Source: Amantichitinum ursilacus (GTDB lineage: Bacteria > Pseudomonadota > Gammaproteobacteria > Burkholderiales > Chitinibacteraceae). From it: a stretch of 64,000 nucleotides of DNA. The stretch lies in assembly GCF_001294205.1 (NCBI RefSeq), contig NZ_LAQT01000002.1, positions 186,001-250,000 of the forward strand, written 5' to 3'. The translations under genes and the position numbers were made by a program. This document shows positions 1-10,162 of the stretch, piece by piece. The first letter of the stretch is position 1. The number at the start of each line of letters is the position of its first letter. Below the pieces are notes generated by a model. That model worked only from the letters and a program-made list of their open reading frames with translations. It had not been told where the DNA came from and ran no database searches.

Positions 1-198
1 GCGGACGCCGGCAAATATCTGCAGCAAAAACTCGGCATCGGCTACGGTGAAACCACCGCCGACGGCAAGTTTACGTTGCAGGAAGGGGAGTGTATGGGCG
101 CTTGCGGCTATGCACCGGTGATGTTGTTCAACAATCACACCATGTGCAATCACATGACCCCGGAAGCCATCGACAAGAAACTGGCGGAGCTCGAATAA
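1..198 (+). CDS. nuoE: NADH-quinone oxidoreductase subunit E, 3' part
   Basis: This is the last 65 codons of the 24-kDa subunit of respiratory complex I, which carries the binuclear N1a iron-sulfur cluster next to the FMN subunit. The visible part holds the last two cluster cysteines in the motif GECMGACGYAP, the usual end of NuoE. The 5' part lies outside the window. The stop codon at 196-198 is followed directly by the nuoF ATG, so the two genes are translationally coupled. The identity is secure from the motif and from the nuoF-N genes that follow. Confidence 0.93.
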   Translation, partial: ADAGKYLQQKLGIGYGETTADGKFTLQEGECMGACGYAPVMLFNNHTMCNHMTPEAIDKKLAELE

Positions 199-1485
199 AT
201 GGCGACGTTTGCAAAAGGCGTGGTGTTTGAGGGCGTGGATTTTGACGACCCCAATAGCTGGCGTCTCGAAGAATATGTAAAGCGTGGCGGTTACGCCGGG
301 CTGCGTCGCATCGCCGACGAAAAACTGACGCAAGACCAGATCATCGCCGAAATGAAACTGTCGGCGCTGCGTGGTCGCGGTGGCGCCGGTTTCCCTACCG
401 GCCTGAAATGGTCGTTCATGCCGCGTAGCTTTCCGGGTCAGAAATACCTGGTCTGCAATACCGATGAAGGCGAGCCGGGTACCTTTAAAGATCTGGATAT
501 CATCTGGAACAACCCGCACGCGCTGATCGAAGGCATGATCATCGGCGGTTTCACCATGGGTGCGACCGTTGGTTACAACTATATCCACGGTGAAGTCTTC
601 GAAGCCTACGAGCGCTTTGAAGAAGCCATCGAAGAAGCCCGCGCTGCCGGTTTCCTCGGTGCCAACATCCTCGGTTGCGGTTTCGACTTCCAGCTGCATG
701 CGCACCATGGTTATGGCGCGTATATCTGCGGCGAAGAAACTGCACTGCTGGAGTCGCTGGAAGGCAAAAAAGGCCAGCCGCGCTTCAAGCCGCCTTTCCC
801 CGCCAGCTTTGGTCTGTACGGCAAGCCCACCACGATCAACAACACCGAGACCTATGCGTCGGTGCCGTACATCGTGCGTAACGGCGGCCAGAAATTCCTT
901 GAGCTGGGCAAGCCCAACAACGGCGGCACCAAGCTGTTCTCGATTTCCGGTCACGTCAATCGTCCGGGCAATTACGAAGTGCCGCTGGGCATGCCATTTG
1001 CCGAACTGCTTGAACTGGCCGGTGGCATGCGCAACGGCAAGAAGTTGAAAGCCGTCATCCCGGGTGGTTCGTCCGCCCCGGTGTTGCCTGCCGACATCAT
1101 GATGAACTGCACCATGGACTTTGATTCGATCGCGAAAGCGGGTTCGATGCTGGGTTCGGGCGCGGTGATCGTGATGGACGAAGACACCTGTATGGTGCGC
1201 GCGCTGGAACGCCTGTCTTATTTCTACTTTGAAGAATCGTGCGGCCAATGTACGCCGTGCCGTGAAGGCACTGGCTGGCTGTATCGCGTGATTCACCGTA
1301 TCGAACACGGCCATGGCCGTCCGGAAGACCTCGATTTGCTGCTGTCGGTTGGCGCCAATATCGCAGGCCGCACGATTTGTGCGCTGGGCGACGCCGCCGT
1401 GATGCCGGTCCAAGGCATGCTCAAACACTTCCGCAGCGAATTCGAATATCACATCGAAAACAAACGCTGCCTGGTGGACCACTGA
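199..1485 (+). CDS. nuoF: NADH-quinone oxidoreductase subunit F (FMN/NADH-binding)
   Basis: This is the 51-kDa subunit of complex I, 428 residues, which binds NADH and FMN and passes electrons to the N3 [4Fe-4S] cluster on the cytoplasmic arm. The glycine-rich FMN/NADH loop [10 protein letters not shown] lies near residues 59-68. The NADH-binding acidic stretch follows at NTDEGEPGT. The cluster ligands are in [12 protein letters not shown] near residue 350, with a further Cys in the ICALGD motif. The length is normal for the family. The ATG abuts the nuoE stop. It is the second gene of a nuoE-N operon on the plus strand. Confidence 0.98.
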   Translation: MATFAKGVVFEGVDFDDPNSWRLEEYVKRGGYAGLRRIADEKLTQDQIIAEMKLSALRGRGGAGFPTGLKWSFMPRSFPGQKYLVCNTDEGEPGTFKDLDIIWNNPHALIEGMIIGGFTMGATVGYNYIHGEVFEAYERFEEAIEEARAAGFLGANILGCGFDFQLHAHHGYGAYICGEETALLESLEGKKGQPRFKPPFPASFGLYGKPTTINNTETYASVPYIVRNGGQKFLELGKPNNGGTKLFSISGHVNRPGNYEVPLGMPFAELLELAGGMRNGKKLKAVIPGGSSAPVLPADIMMNCTMDFDSIAKAGSMLGSGAVIVMDEDTCMVRALERLSYFYFEESCGQCTPCREGTGWLYRVIHRIEHGHGRPEDLDLLLSVGANIAGRTICALGDAAVMPVQGMLKHFRSEFEYHIENKRCLVDH

Positions 1486-1572
1486 GCAAGACCCGGCGCG
1501 CCGCACTCGATGCGCGCGCCGTGATGCCTTGTCGCTCAAGAATTTTTGAAGAATTAACTGGATCGATCGATC

Positions 1573-3879
1573 ATGCTTGAAGTCGAAATCGACGGTAAGA
1601 AGCTGACAGTGCCCGGTGGCAGCACCGTGATGGACGCCGCCAACTCGGTTGGCGCGTACATCCCGCACTTTTGCTATCACAAAAAACTCTCCATCGCCGC
1701 TAACTGCCGGATGTGTCTGGTCCAGGTCGAGAAAGCGCCCAAGCCGTTGCCCGCCTGTGCCACGCCGGTGACGGACGGCATGAAGGTGTGGACTCACTCC
1801 GACTCCGCCGTCAAGGCGCAAGCGGGCGTGATGGAGTTTTTGCTGATCAACCACCCGCTGGATTGCCCGATTTGCGATCAGGGCGGTGAATGTCAGCTGC
1901 AGGATCTGGCCGTCGGTTATGGCAAGTCCGCTTCGCGCTACGAAGAAGAAAAGCGCTCGGTGGTCAACAAGAACCTGGGCCCGCTGATCTCCACCGACAT
2001 GACGCGTTGCATTCATTGCACCCGTTGCGTGCGCTTTACCGAAGAAGTGGCAGGCTACCAGGAACTGGGTATGCCGGGCCGCGGTGAGCATTCCGAGATC
2101 ATGTCGTTTATCGGCAAGACCGTTAATTCGGAAATCTCGGGCAACGTGATCGACTTGTGCCCGGTGGGCGCGCTGACGTCCAAGCCGTTCCGCTTCTCGG
2201 CGCGGACCTGGGAACTGTCGCGTCGCAAATCGGTAAGCCCGCATGATGGTCTGGGTTCCAACCTGACCGTGCAGGTGAAAGACCATCAAGTTAAACGCGT
2301 GCTGCCCTTGGATAACGAGTCGATTAACGAATGCTGGTTGTCCGACCGCGATCGTTTCTCGTACGAAGCGCTCAACAGCCCGGAACGCGTAACCAAGCCG
2401 ATGATCAAGCAAGGCGGCGTATGGCAACAGGTGGAATGGACCGTGGCGCTGGAATACGTCGCCAACGGCCTCAAGTCCATCGTGGCTGACCATGGCGTCG
2501 ACAGCATCGCCGCAGTGGCCACGCCGCAATCCACGCTGGAAGAACTGTTCCTGCTGAAGAAGCTGGCCAACGGTCTGGGCGTACAAAATACTGAATCGCG
2601 TCTGCGTCAGCACGATGCCAGCTTTGCCACCGCCGGCGTGCAGTGGTTGGGCCAGAGCATTGTGGAACTGGCAGAAAGCGATGCCGTGGTGGTAGTGGGT
2701 TCCACGCTGCGCAAAGAACACCCGCTGATCGCGCAACGTCTGCGCCAGGCCGTCAAGCACGGCATGAAGGTTGCTGCGGTTAACCCGCACGGCGACGACA
2801 TGCTGCTGCGTCTGGCCGGTGAAGTGGTTACCCGTCCGGACCAACTGGTGGAAGGCCTGCTGGCCGTACTGAAAGCCACCGTCGAAATCAAGGGCGCAAC
2901 CTGCCCGGCGCATATCGACACCAGCCACACCGAGATTACCGATGTCGCTCGCGGCGTGGCCAATATCCTGGCTGCGGGCGAACGTGCTTCGATCATCCTC
3001 GGCAACCTGGCCGTACAAGATGCGCGCGCCGCCGAAATCCACGCCGTTGCCGCCGCACTGGCTGCGCTGACTGGCGCCACCTTCGGCGTGCTGACCGCGG
3101 GCGCCAACACCGCGGGCGCTGAGTTGATCGGCTTTAACGCCGCAGGCGACGTATTTGCTACGCCGAAGAAAGCCTATGTATTGCTGGGCGCAGAGCCCGA
3201 CTTCGATACCGCCAACCCGGTCAAGGCATTGGCTGCGGTTGAGCAAGCCGAAATGGTGGTGGTGCTGTCGAGCTTCCAGTCGTGCGCATACGACTATGCC
3301 GATGTAATCCTGCCGGTTTCGCCGTTCTCGGAAACCTCGGGCACTTACATCAATATGGAAGGCCGCCCGCAAAGCTTTAACGGCGTGGTGCGTCCGCTGG
3401 GCGATACCCGTCCGGCCTGGAAAGTGTTCCGCGTGCTGGGCAACTTGCTGGGTCTGCATGGCTTTGATTACGGCACTTCGGAAGAAGTCCGTGACGAAGC
3501 GCTGGCCGCTGGCGTCGAAGCCCGTCTCAACAACAACGCTGTAGCTCATGTGCACGTGAAAGCGCGAGCGGCCGGCAACGGTCTGGTGCGTCTGGCTGAA
3601 GTGCCGTTGTACCAGAGCGATGTGTTGTCACGTCGTGCGCCTAGCCTGCATGCCACCGTGGATGCGCAGGTTGCCGAAACGTTGCGCGCCAACGCGGCCA
3701 CCCTGGCTGCACTGGGTGTAGCGGCCGGTGACAAAGTCAAAGTAGAGCAGGGCGGTACGGCTGAACTAGTAGTGGCGCTGGACGCCCGCTTGCTGGATCA
3801 GGTTGTGCGGATTTCTGCTGGCCACCCGCTGACCCGTGATCTTGACAGCGCCGCCGCGCTGCAAGTTGCGAAAGCATAA
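1573..3879 (+). CDS. nuoG: NADH-quinone oxidoreductase subunit G
   Basis: This is the 75-kDa subunit of complex I, 768 residues, the electron wire between NuoF and NuoI. The N-terminal ferredoxin-like domain has [2Fe-2S] ligands (CYHKKL, CRMC, CATPV). It is followed by the His-ligand cluster region ([14 protein letters not shown]) and a [4Fe-4S] site ([10 protein letters not shown] and CPVGA). A molybdopterin-oxidoreductase-like domain fills the rest. The 87-base gap after nuoF contains an 8-bp GC-rich hairpin (1494-1501 with 1512-1519), possibly an intercistronic processing or stability element. No strong ribosome binding site is visible before the ATG. The assignment is secure. Confidence 0.97.
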   Translation: MLEVEIDGKKLTVPGGSTVMDAANSVGAYIPHFCYHKKLSIAANCRMCLVQVEKAPKPLPACATPVTDGMKVWTHSDSAVKAQAGVMEFLLINHPLDCPICDQGGECQLQDLAVGYGKSASRYEEEKRSVVNKNLGPLISTDMTRCIHCTRCVRFTEEVAGYQELGMPGRGEHSEIMSFIGKTVNSEISGNVIDLCPVGALTSKPFRFSARTWELSRRKSVSPHDGLGSNLTVQVKDHQVKRVLPLDNESINECWLSDRDRFSYEALNSPERVTKPMIKQGGVWQQVEWTVALEYVANGLKSIVADHGVDSIAAVATPQSTLEELFLLKKLANGLGVQNTESRLRQHDASFATAGVQWLGQSIVELAESDAVVVVGSTLRKEHPLIAQRLRQAVKHGMKVAAVNPHGDDMLLRLAGEVVTRPDQLVEGLLAVLKATVEIKGATCPAHIDTSHTEITDVARGVANILAAGERASIILGNLAVQDARAAEIHAVAAALAALTGATFGVLTAGANTAGAELIGFNAAGDVFATPKKAYVLLGAEPDFDTANPVKALAAVEQAEMVVVLSSFQSCAYDYADVILPVSPFSETSGTYINMEGRPQSFNGVVRPLGDTRPAWKVFRVLGNLLGLHGFDYGTSEEVRDEALAAGVEARLNNNAVAHVHVKARAAGNGLVRLAEVPLYQSDVLSRRAPSLHATVDAQVAETLRANAATLAALGVAAGDKVKVEQGGTAELVVALDARLLDQVVRISAGHPLTRDLDSAAALQVAKA

Positions 3880-3890
3880 GGGCGACGAGA

Positions 3891-4952
3891 ATGCTGGATC
3901 TATTCAAACAATTAATGGATTTCCTCCACTACAACATCCTCGGGATGGTGATTTACGCGATCATCAAGATTGTCGTGATCATGGTGCCGCTGATTCTGGG
4001 CGTGGCCTACATGACCTACGCCGAGCGTAAAGTCATCGGCTACATGCAGATCCGGATCGGCCCGAACCGGGTGGGCTTCTTTGGCTTGCTGCAACCGTTT
4101 GCGGACGTGTTGAAGCTGCTGCTGAAGGAAATCATTGCACCGTCCGCCGCCAGCAAAGCGCTGTTCTTTATTGCGCCGATCCTGGTGCTGATGCCGGCGC
4201 TGGCCGCCTGGGCCGTCATGCCGTTCTTCCCGGGCGTGGTGCTGGCCGACGTCAACGTGGGTTTGCTGTACGTGATGGCAATTACCTCGCTGGGCGTGTA
4301 CGGCATCATCATCGCGGGCTGGGCGTCCAACTCCAAATACGCGTTTCTGGGTGCGATGCGCGCCGCCGCACAGGTGGTGTCGTACGAACTGGCGATGGGC
4401 TTTGCGCTGATCGGCGTGATGATGGTGTCCGGTAGCCTTAACATCAGCGAAATCGTAATGCAGCAAGGTCGCGGCATTGCCGGTGGTTCGGTGTTGTCGT
4501 GGAACTGGCTGCCGCTGCTGCCCTTGTTTGTCGTCTACTTTATCGCGGGTCTTGCGGAAACCAACCGCGCCCCGTTTGACGTGACGGAAGGCGAATCCGA
4601 AATTGTGGCGGGCCACATGATCGAGTATTCGGGCATGAGCTTCGCGCTGTTCTTCCTGGCCGAATACATGAACATGATCCTGATCAGCGCCATGTCGTCG
4701 GTCATGTTCCTGGGCGGCTGGTTGTCACCGTTCCCGGCCAGCATTCCGTTCCTGGGCGCCCCCAGCTTTATCTGGTGGTTCCTCAAGGTCGCGTTCATGT
4801 TGTTCTTCTTCTTGTGGGCCCGGGCTACTTTCCCGCGCTATCGCTATGACCAGTTGATGCGTCTGGGCTGGAAAGTGTTCATCCCCGTCACGTTGGTCTG
4901 GATCGTGCTGATTGGCGCCTGGATGCAGACTTCGTTCTCGCTCTGGAAGTAA
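3891..4952 (+). CDS. nuoH: NADH-quinone oxidoreductase subunit H
   Basis: This is the membrane subunit, 353 residues, that with NuoB, D and I forms the quinone-binding cavity and links redox chemistry to proton pumping. It is strongly hydrophobic with about eight transmembrane helices. The family signatures [18 protein letters not shown] (residues about 44-61) and the acidic loop [15 protein letters not shown] (about 223-237) are intact. The gene starts 11 bases after nuoG. Length and motifs are normal for proteobacterial NuoH. Confidence 0.98.
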   Translation: MLDLFKQLMDFLHYNILGMVIYAIIKIVVIMVPLILGVAYMTYAERKVIGYMQIRIGPNRVGFFGLLQPFADVLKLLLKEIIAPSAASKALFFIAPILVLMPALAAWAVMPFFPGVVLADVNVGLLYVMAITSLGVYGIIIAGWASNSKYAFLGAMRAAAQVVSYELAMGFALIGVMMVSGSLNISEIVMQQGRGIAGGSVLSWNWLPLLPLFVVYFIAGLAETNRAPFDVTEGESEIVAGHMIEYSGMSFALFFLAEYMNMILISAMSSVMFLGGWLSPFPASIPFLGAPSFIWWFLKVAFMLFFFLWARATFPRYRYDQLMRLGWKVFIPVTLVWIVLIGAWMQTSFSLWK

Positions 4953-4972
4953 GAAGTAGAGGATATAAAGAC

Positions 4973-5461
4973 ATGGATAGAATCAACCATTTTTTCAAAA
5001 CGTTCCTGCTGGTCGAGCTCGTCAAGGGCTTGATGCTGACGGGTCGCTACTTCTTCCAGCGCAAGATTACCGTGCAGTTTCCGGAAGAAAAGACCCCGTA
5101 CAGCCCGCGTTTTCGCGGTCTGCATGCGCAACGTCGCTACGCCAACGGCGAAGAGCGTTGCATTGCATGCAAATTGTGCGAGGCGGTTTGCCCGGCCATG
5201 GCCATCACGATCGAATCGGACGTACGTGACGACGGCACCCGCCGCACCACGCGTTATGACATCGATCTGACCAAGTGCATTTTCTGCGGTTTCTGCGAAG
5301 AAGCCTGTCCGGTCGATGCCATCGTCGAGACGCATATTCTCGAATATCACGGCGAGAAGCGTGGCGACCTGTACTACACCAAGCCGATGCTGCTGGCGGT
5401 GGGTGACAAGTACGAAAGCGAAATCGCCGAGCGTAAAGCCGCCGACGCCAAATACCGCTGA
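4973..5461 (+). CDS. nuoI: NADH-quinone oxidoreductase subunit I
   Basis: This 162-residue protein is a double [4Fe-4S] ferredoxin-like subunit carrying clusters N6a and N6b, which feed electrons toward N2 near the membrane. Two classical motifs are present: [12 protein letters not shown] near residue 63 and [12 protein letters not shown] near residue 102. The N-terminal amphipathic helix expected for membrane contact is present. It lies between nuoH and nuoJ in the standard order. A ribosome binding site (agaggat) precedes the ATG. The assignment is secure. Confidence 0.98.
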   Translation: MDRINHFFKTFLLVELVKGLMLTGRYFFQRKITVQFPEEKTPYSPRFRGLHAQRRYANGEERCIACKLCEAVCPAMAITIESDVRDDGTRRTTRYDIDLTKCIFCGFCEEACPVDAIVETHILEYHGEKRGDLYYTKPMLLAVGDKYESEIAERKAADAKYR

Positions 5462-5477
5462 TCGACAAGGGATCGTC

Positions 5478-6113
5478 ATGACAACCGTAGTTCTCTTTTA
5501 TCTGTTCGCGGTGGTGTTGCTGGGGGCCGGTCTGGCCACCATTACCGCCAAGAACCCTGTGCATGCCGCGCTGTTCTTGATGCTGGCATTCTTTTCGGGC
5601 GCCTGCCTGTGGATGCTGATGAAGGCCGAATTTTTGGCCGTGGCGCTGGTGCTGATCTATGTCGGCGCAGTAATGGTGCTGTTTTTGTTTGTAGTGATGA
5701 TGTTGGACGTCAACTTTGAAGAGTTGCGTAAAGGCTTCTGGAAGCACGTGCCGCTGGCCGTGACCGTCGCCATCATCATGGCGGTTGAAATGGGCCTGAT
5801 CCTGCATAGCCGCGCCGCCGAAGTGGTGGTGGGCGGTCTGCCGGAGCAAGCCGCGGGTTACAACAACGCCAAGGCGCTGGGCTATCTGATTTATACCCAG
5901 TACTTCCTGCCGTTCCAGTTGTCCGCCGCGCTGCTGCTGGTAGGGATGATCGCCGCGATCGCGCTCACCATCCGCAAACGCAAGAACACCAAATACATCA
6001 ATCCGGCTGTTCAGATTGCCACCAAGCGCGAAGACCGCGTGCGGATCGTCAAGATGGCTGCCGAGGCCCGCCCCACTGTGGGCGAGGTCGTCGAAGAACA
6101 ACCGAAAGCGTGA
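5478..6113 (+). CDS. nuoJ: NADH-quinone oxidoreductase subunit J
   Basis: This is a small membrane subunit of complex I, 211 residues from the ATG at 5478, which follows an aagggatc ribosome binding site. The reading frame is open further upstream inside nuoI, but the shorter start matches the family, because the protein then begins with its first membrane helix ([17 protein letters not shown]). Five transmembrane helices are visible, including the conserved third one ([19 protein letters not shown]). The charged C-terminal tail of about 45 residues is typical of betaproteobacterial NuoJ. Confidence 0.96.
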   Translation: MTTVVLFYLFAVVLLGAGLATITAKNPVHAALFLMLAFFSGACLWMLMKAEFLAVALVLIYVGAVMVLFLFVVMMLDVNFEELRKGFWKHVPLAVTVAIIMAVEMGLILHSRAAEVVVGGLPEQAAGYNNAKALGYLIYTQYFLPFQLSAALLLVGMIAAIALTIRKRKNTKYINPAVQIATKREDRVRIVKMAAEARPTVGEVVEEQPKA

Positions 6114-6126
6114 TGGGGAGCGCACC

Positions 6127-6432
6127 GTGCTGACACTGACTCATTACCTTGTGCTCTCGGCGATCCTGTTTGCGATCTCCGTGTTCGGTATCTTTGTTAA
6201 CCGCAAGAACCTGATCGTGTTGCTGATGGCCATCGAATTGATGCTGCTGGCGGTCAACATGAACTTCGTCGCTTTCTCGCAGTTTCTGGGGAACGCCTCC
6301 GGGCAGGTATTCGTCTTCTTCATCCTGACCGTGGCCGCTGCAGAATCGGCGATTGGTCTGGCAATTCTGGTCGTGCTGTTCCGTAACTTGCGCTCGATCA
6401 ACGTCGAAGACCTGGGCAGCCTGAAGGGCTAA
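6127..6432 (+). CDS. nuoK: NADH-quinone oxidoreductase subunit K
   Basis: This is the 101-residue MrpC-like membrane subunit of complex I. I chose the GTG at 6127 (protein begins [12 protein letters not shown]), preceded by gggagc, because it gives the usual length. Longer upstream starts overlap nuoJ heavily. The two conserved membrane glutamates are present: the one in [13 protein letters not shown] and the one in [13 protein letters not shown]. Three transmembrane helices are visible. It lies 13 bases after the nuoJ stop. Confidence 0.96.
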   Translation: MLTLTHYLVLSAILFAISVFGIFVNRKNLIVLLMAIELMLLAVNMNFVAFSQFLGNASGQVFVFFILTVAAAESAIGLAILVVLFRNLRSINVEDLGSLKG

Positions 6433-6466
6433 CGAACAAGCAACGTCAGATATTCGGGTAACAATA

Positions 6467-8566
6467 ATGGATATGAAAACAATCTACCTGCTGATTCCAC
6501 TGGCGCCGTTGTTCGGTGCGCTGGTCGCAGGTCTGTTCGGTTGGGCCATCAGCCGTCGCGTGGCGCACACGGTCACCATCGCGGGTGTGGCGGTGGCGTG
6601 TGGGCTGTCGCTGTATACGCTCAACTACCTGCTGCATGGCGGCGCCAGCTACAACGAGCCGGTTTATAACTGGCTGACCATTAATGGCGTCGACTTCAAT
6701 GTCGGCTTTCTGGTCGACAAGCTGACCGCAATGATGATGTGCGTGGTGACCTTTGTGTCGCTGATGGTGCACATCTACACCATCGGCTATATGGCCGAAG
6801 ATCCGGGTTACAACCGCTTCTTCAGCTACATCTCGTTGTTTACCTTCTCCATGCTGATGCTGGTGATGAGCAACAACTTTGTGCAGCTGTTCTTCGGCTG
6901 GGAAGCCGTGGGTCTGGTGTCGTACCTGCTGATCGGTTTCTGGTTCAAGCGCCCGACCGCCACCTTCGCCAACCTGAAAGCGTTTCTGGTTAACCGCGTG
7001 GGCGACTTCGGCTTTCTGCTGGGTATCGGCCTGGTGCTGGGCCACTTTGGCTCGCTGGACTACGCCGCGGTGTTTGCCAAGGCGCCCGAACTGAAAGACG
7101 CCACCATCACGATCTTTGCCGGCCATCCGTGGTCGCTGCTGTCGCTCACTTGTATCCTGCTGTTTGTGGGCGCGATGGGTAAATCGGCACAGTTTCCGCT
7201 GCACGTGTGGCTGCCCGATTCGATGGAAGGTCCGACCCCGATTTCCGCACTGATCCACGCCGCAACCATGGTGACGGCCGGTATCTTTATGGTGACGCGC
7301 ATGTCGCCGCTGTTCGAGCTGTCGGATACCGCGCTGAACTTCATCCTGGTGATCGGCTCGATTACCGCGCTGTTCATGGGTTTCCTCGGCATCATTCAGG
7401 ACGACATCAAGCGTGTGGTTGCCTACTCCACGCTGTCGCAGCTCGGTTACATGACCGTGGCGCTCGGTGTATCGGCGTACTCGGTAGCCGTGTTCCATCT
7501 GATGACGCACGCCTTCTTTAAAGCGCTGCTGTTCCTTGGCGCGGGTTCGGTGATCATGGGCATGCACCATGATCAGAACATCCGCAACATGGGCGGCCTG
7601 CGTAAATACATGCCGATTACCTGGATTACTTCGTTGATCGGTTCACTGGCGCTGATCGGCACGCCGTTCTTCTCGGGCTTCTACTCCAAAGATTCGATTA
7701 TTGACGCGGTGTCCACCTCGCATCTGCCGGGCGCGCACTTTGCCTACTTTGCTGTCGTGGCTGGCGTGTTCGTCACCGCGTTCTACTCGTTCCGCATGTA
7801 CTTCCTGGTGTTCCATGGCCAGTCGCGCTGGATGGAAGCCAAGCCGCACCATGCTCATGCCGATGCGCATCACGCCCCGGCCGCGCACGGCGCGCATGCT
7901 GGTGACGACCATGCTGCGCACGGCGATGACCACGAAGAACATCACGGTCTGGGTCCGAACGACAAGCCGCACGAATCGCCGTGGGTGGTGACGCTGCCGC
8001 TGATTCTGCTGGCGATTCCGTCCGCGCTGATTGGTTTCTTCGCCATCCAGCCGATGCTGTTCGGCGACTTCTTCAAGGGCGTGATCTTCGTCAACAACGA
8101 AGCGCATCCGGCAATGGAAGAACTGGCGCACGAATTCGGCGGCGCGGCCGAAATGGGTCTGCACGCCTTCGCCGGTTTGCCGGTGTGGCTGGCTCTGGCC
8201 GGTGTGGTGCTGTCGTATGTGTTCTACATCCTCAAGCCGGAACTGCCGAAAGCCGTGGGCAAATTCTTCAGCTCGATTGGCGTGACCAAGCTGCTCGAAA
8301 ACAAGTACTACATGGACTTTCTGTACATCAACGTGTTTGCCGCCGCTGGCCGCGCCTTGGGCACCGTGCTGTGGAAGGTGGGCGATGCGTTGCTGATCGA
8401 CGGTCTGGTGGTGAATGGCGCTGCTCGCCTGGTTCAATTCTTCTCGTTCGTGGTACGCCGCGTCCAGACGGGTTACATCTATCACTATGCGTTTGCAATG
8501 ATTCTGGGCGCGTTGGTGATGATTACCTTGTGGATCGGTATTCCGCTCTATGGCGCGATGCACTGA
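6467..8566 (+). CDS. nuoL: NADH-quinone oxidoreductase subunit L
   Basis: This is the largest antiporter-like subunit, 699 residues, with the long lateral helix that clamps the membrane arm and a proton channel of its own. Proton-antiporter (Proton_antipo_M) motifs are clear, including WEAVGLVSYLLIGFW, GKSAQFPLHVWLPDSMEGP and HAFFKALLFLGAGS. An unusual loop of about 40 residues (about 460-500) is very rich in His, Asp and Ala, with more than a dozen histidines, and sits between transmembrane helices. Similar His-rich loops occur in other betaproteobacterial NuoL proteins. Their function is unknown to me, although metal binding is conceivable. Confidence 0.97.
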   Translation: MDMKTIYLLIPLAPLFGALVAGLFGWAISRRVAHTVTIAGVAVACGLSLYTLNYLLHGGASYNEPVYNWLTINGVDFNVGFLVDKLTAMMMCVVTFVSLMVHIYTIGYMAEDPGYNRFFSYISLFTFSMLMLVMSNNFVQLFFGWEAVGLVSYLLIGFWFKRPTATFANLKAFLVNRVGDFGFLLGIGLVLGHFGSLDYAAVFAKAPELKDATITIFAGHPWSLLSLTCILLFVGAMGKSAQFPLHVWLPDSMEGPTPISALIHAATMVTAGIFMVTRMSPLFELSDTALNFILVIGSITALFMGFLGIIQDDIKRVVAYSTLSQLGYMTVALGVSAYSVAVFHLMTHAFFKALLFLGAGSVIMGMHHDQNIRNMGGLRKYMPITWITSLIGSLALIGTPFFSGFYSKDSIIDAVSTSHLPGAHFAYFAVVAGVFVTAFYSFRMYFLVFHGQSRWMEAKPHHAHADAHHAPAAHGAHAGDDHAAHGDDHEEHHGLGPNDKPHESPWVVTLPLILLAIPSALIGFFAIQPMLFGDFFKGVIFVNNEAHPAMEELAHEFGGAAEMGLHAFAGLPVWLALAGVVLSYVFYILKPELPKAVGKFFSSIGVTKLLENKYYMDFLYINVFAAAGRALGTVLWKVGDALLIDGLVVNGAARLVQFFSFVVRRVQTGYIYHYAFAMILGALVMITLWIGIPLYGAMH

Positions 8567-8618
8567 TCCCACTGGATTCAGCGCTGTTTAAAGTAATTAA
8601 AAAACAAGCAGGTAGACT

Positions 8619-10121
8619 ATGACGGGTAATCTTCTGAGCTTAGCGATCTGGGTACCGATCGCGGCTGGCCTGATCGTGCTGGCCACCGGGAGCGACAAGA
8701 ACGCACCGATGGCTCGCGTGCTGGCTGTAATTGGCGCCTTGCTAGGCTTTGCGGTCACCATTCCGCTGTACACAGGCTTTGATCACTACAGCAGCGGCAT
8801 GCAGTTTGTTGAGCTGAAGCCGTGGATCGAAACATTCAGCATCAACTACTCGCTGGGTGTGGATGGTCTGTCGGTGTGGTTTGTCATCCTGAACAGCTTT
8901 ACCACGCTGATGGTGGTGATTGCGGGCTGGACCGTAATCCAGAAACGCGTTGCGCAATACATGGCGGCATTCCTCGTCATGTCGGGCCTGATCAATGGCG
9001 CGTTTGTGGCGCAGGATGCCATCCTGTTCTACGTGTTCTTTGAAGCCATGTTGATCCCGATGTACCTGATCATCGGTATCTGGGGCGGCCCGCGCCGCGT
9101 GTATGCATCGATCAAGTTCTTTCTGTACACGTTCCTGGGCTCGCTGCTGACGCTGGTCTCGTTTATCTACCTGTACTTTCAGGCCAACGGCTCGTTTGCC
9201 ATTGCGGATTTTGCCCGTCTGCCGCTGGGCATGACTGCGCAAGGCCTGCTGCTGATTGCATTCTTCTTTGCGTTTGGTGTGAAAGTGCCGATGTGGCCGG
9301 TGCACACCTGGTTGCCCGATGCCCACGTTGAAGCGCCTACCGGCGGCTCGATGGTGCTGGCAGCCATTACGCTGAAGCTGGGTGCCTACGGTTTCCTGCG
9401 ATTTGCGCTGCCGATCGTGCCGGATGCATGTCGTCAGTACGCCTGGGTGTTCATCCTGTTCTCGCTGATCGCCGTGGTGTACGTGGGTATGGTGGCGCTG
9501 GTGCAGACCGACATGAAAAAGCTGGTGGCTTATTCGTCGATCTCGCACATGGGTTTTGTCACGCTGGGCTTCTTCATGTTTACCGGCAACGGCAATCTGA
9601 ACCAGTTTGCAGTCGAAGGCGCGTTGGTACAGATGATCTCGCACGGCTTTGTGTCGGCCGCGATGTTCTTCTGCATCGGCGTGATGTACGACCGCGTGCA
9701 CAGCCGCAAGATTGCCGATTACGGTGGCGTGGTAAACAAGATGCCGATCTTCGCCAGCTTCATGATGCTGTTTGCGATGGCCAACTCGGGTCTGCCGGCC
9801 ACGTCGGGCTTTGTGGGTGAGTTCTTTGTGGTGTTGGGCGCGGTGCAGGTTAATTTCTGGTACGCGTTCTTTGCTGGCACCACGCTGATCTTTGGCGCTG
9901 CCTATACCTTGTGGATGTACAAACGCGTGATCTTCGGCGAAGTCGCCAATCACCACGTGGAAGAACTGAAAGACGTGAACAAGCGGGAGTTGCTGGTGCT
10001 GGTGATTCTGGCCATCACCGTGCTGGGTATGGGTCTGTATCCGAAGCCCTTTACCGATCTGATGCACTTCTCTGTTAACGATCTGATCTGGCACGTGGCG
10101 CAGACCAAGCTGCCGCAGTAA
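8619..10121 (+). CDS. nuoM: NADH-quinone oxidoreductase subunit M
   Basis: This is an antiporter-like proton-pumping subunit of complex I, 500 residues with about 14 transmembrane helices. Diagnostic segments are FYVFFEAMLIPMYLIIGIWG (conserved membrane Glu), KVPMWPVHTWLPDAHVEAPT and KKLVAYSSISHMGFV. It follows nuoL after 52 bases, with an agcaggt ribosome binding site. Length and order are normal. Confidence 0.98.
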   Translation: MTGNLLSLAIWVPIAAGLIVLATGSDKNAPMARVLAVIGALLGFAVTIPLYTGFDHYSSGMQFVELKPWIETFSINYSLGVDGLSVWFVILNSFTTLMVVIAGWTVIQKRVAQYMAAFLVMSGLINGAFVAQDAILFYVFFEAMLIPMYLIIGIWGGPRRVYASIKFFLYTFLGSLLTLVSFIYLYFQANGSFAIADFARLPLGMTAQGLLLIAFFFAFGVKVPMWPVHTWLPDAHVEAPTGGSMVLAAITLKLGAYGFLRFALPIVPDACRQYAWVFILFSLIAVVYVGMVALVQTDMKKLVAYSSISHMGFVTLGFFMFTGNGNLNQFAVEGALVQMISHGFVSAAMFFCIGVMYDRVHSRKIADYGGVVNKMPIFASFMMLFAMANSGLPATSGFVGEFFVVLGAVQVNFWYAFFAGTTLIFGAAYTLWMYKRVIFGEVANHHVEELKDVNKRELLVLVILAITVLGMGLYPKPFTDLMHFSVNDLIWHVAQTKLPQ

Positions 10122-10162
10122 CCGAAGCAATCACAAGCAATGAATATAAAAGGGTTTAGAGC

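Noticed and set aside
8742-10130. Long minus-strand open frame opposite nuoM, and similar long antisense frames opposite nuoL, nuoH and pheT (about 16883-18805)
   Set aside because: These are shadows of high-GC coding genes with biased composition and no recognisable domains.
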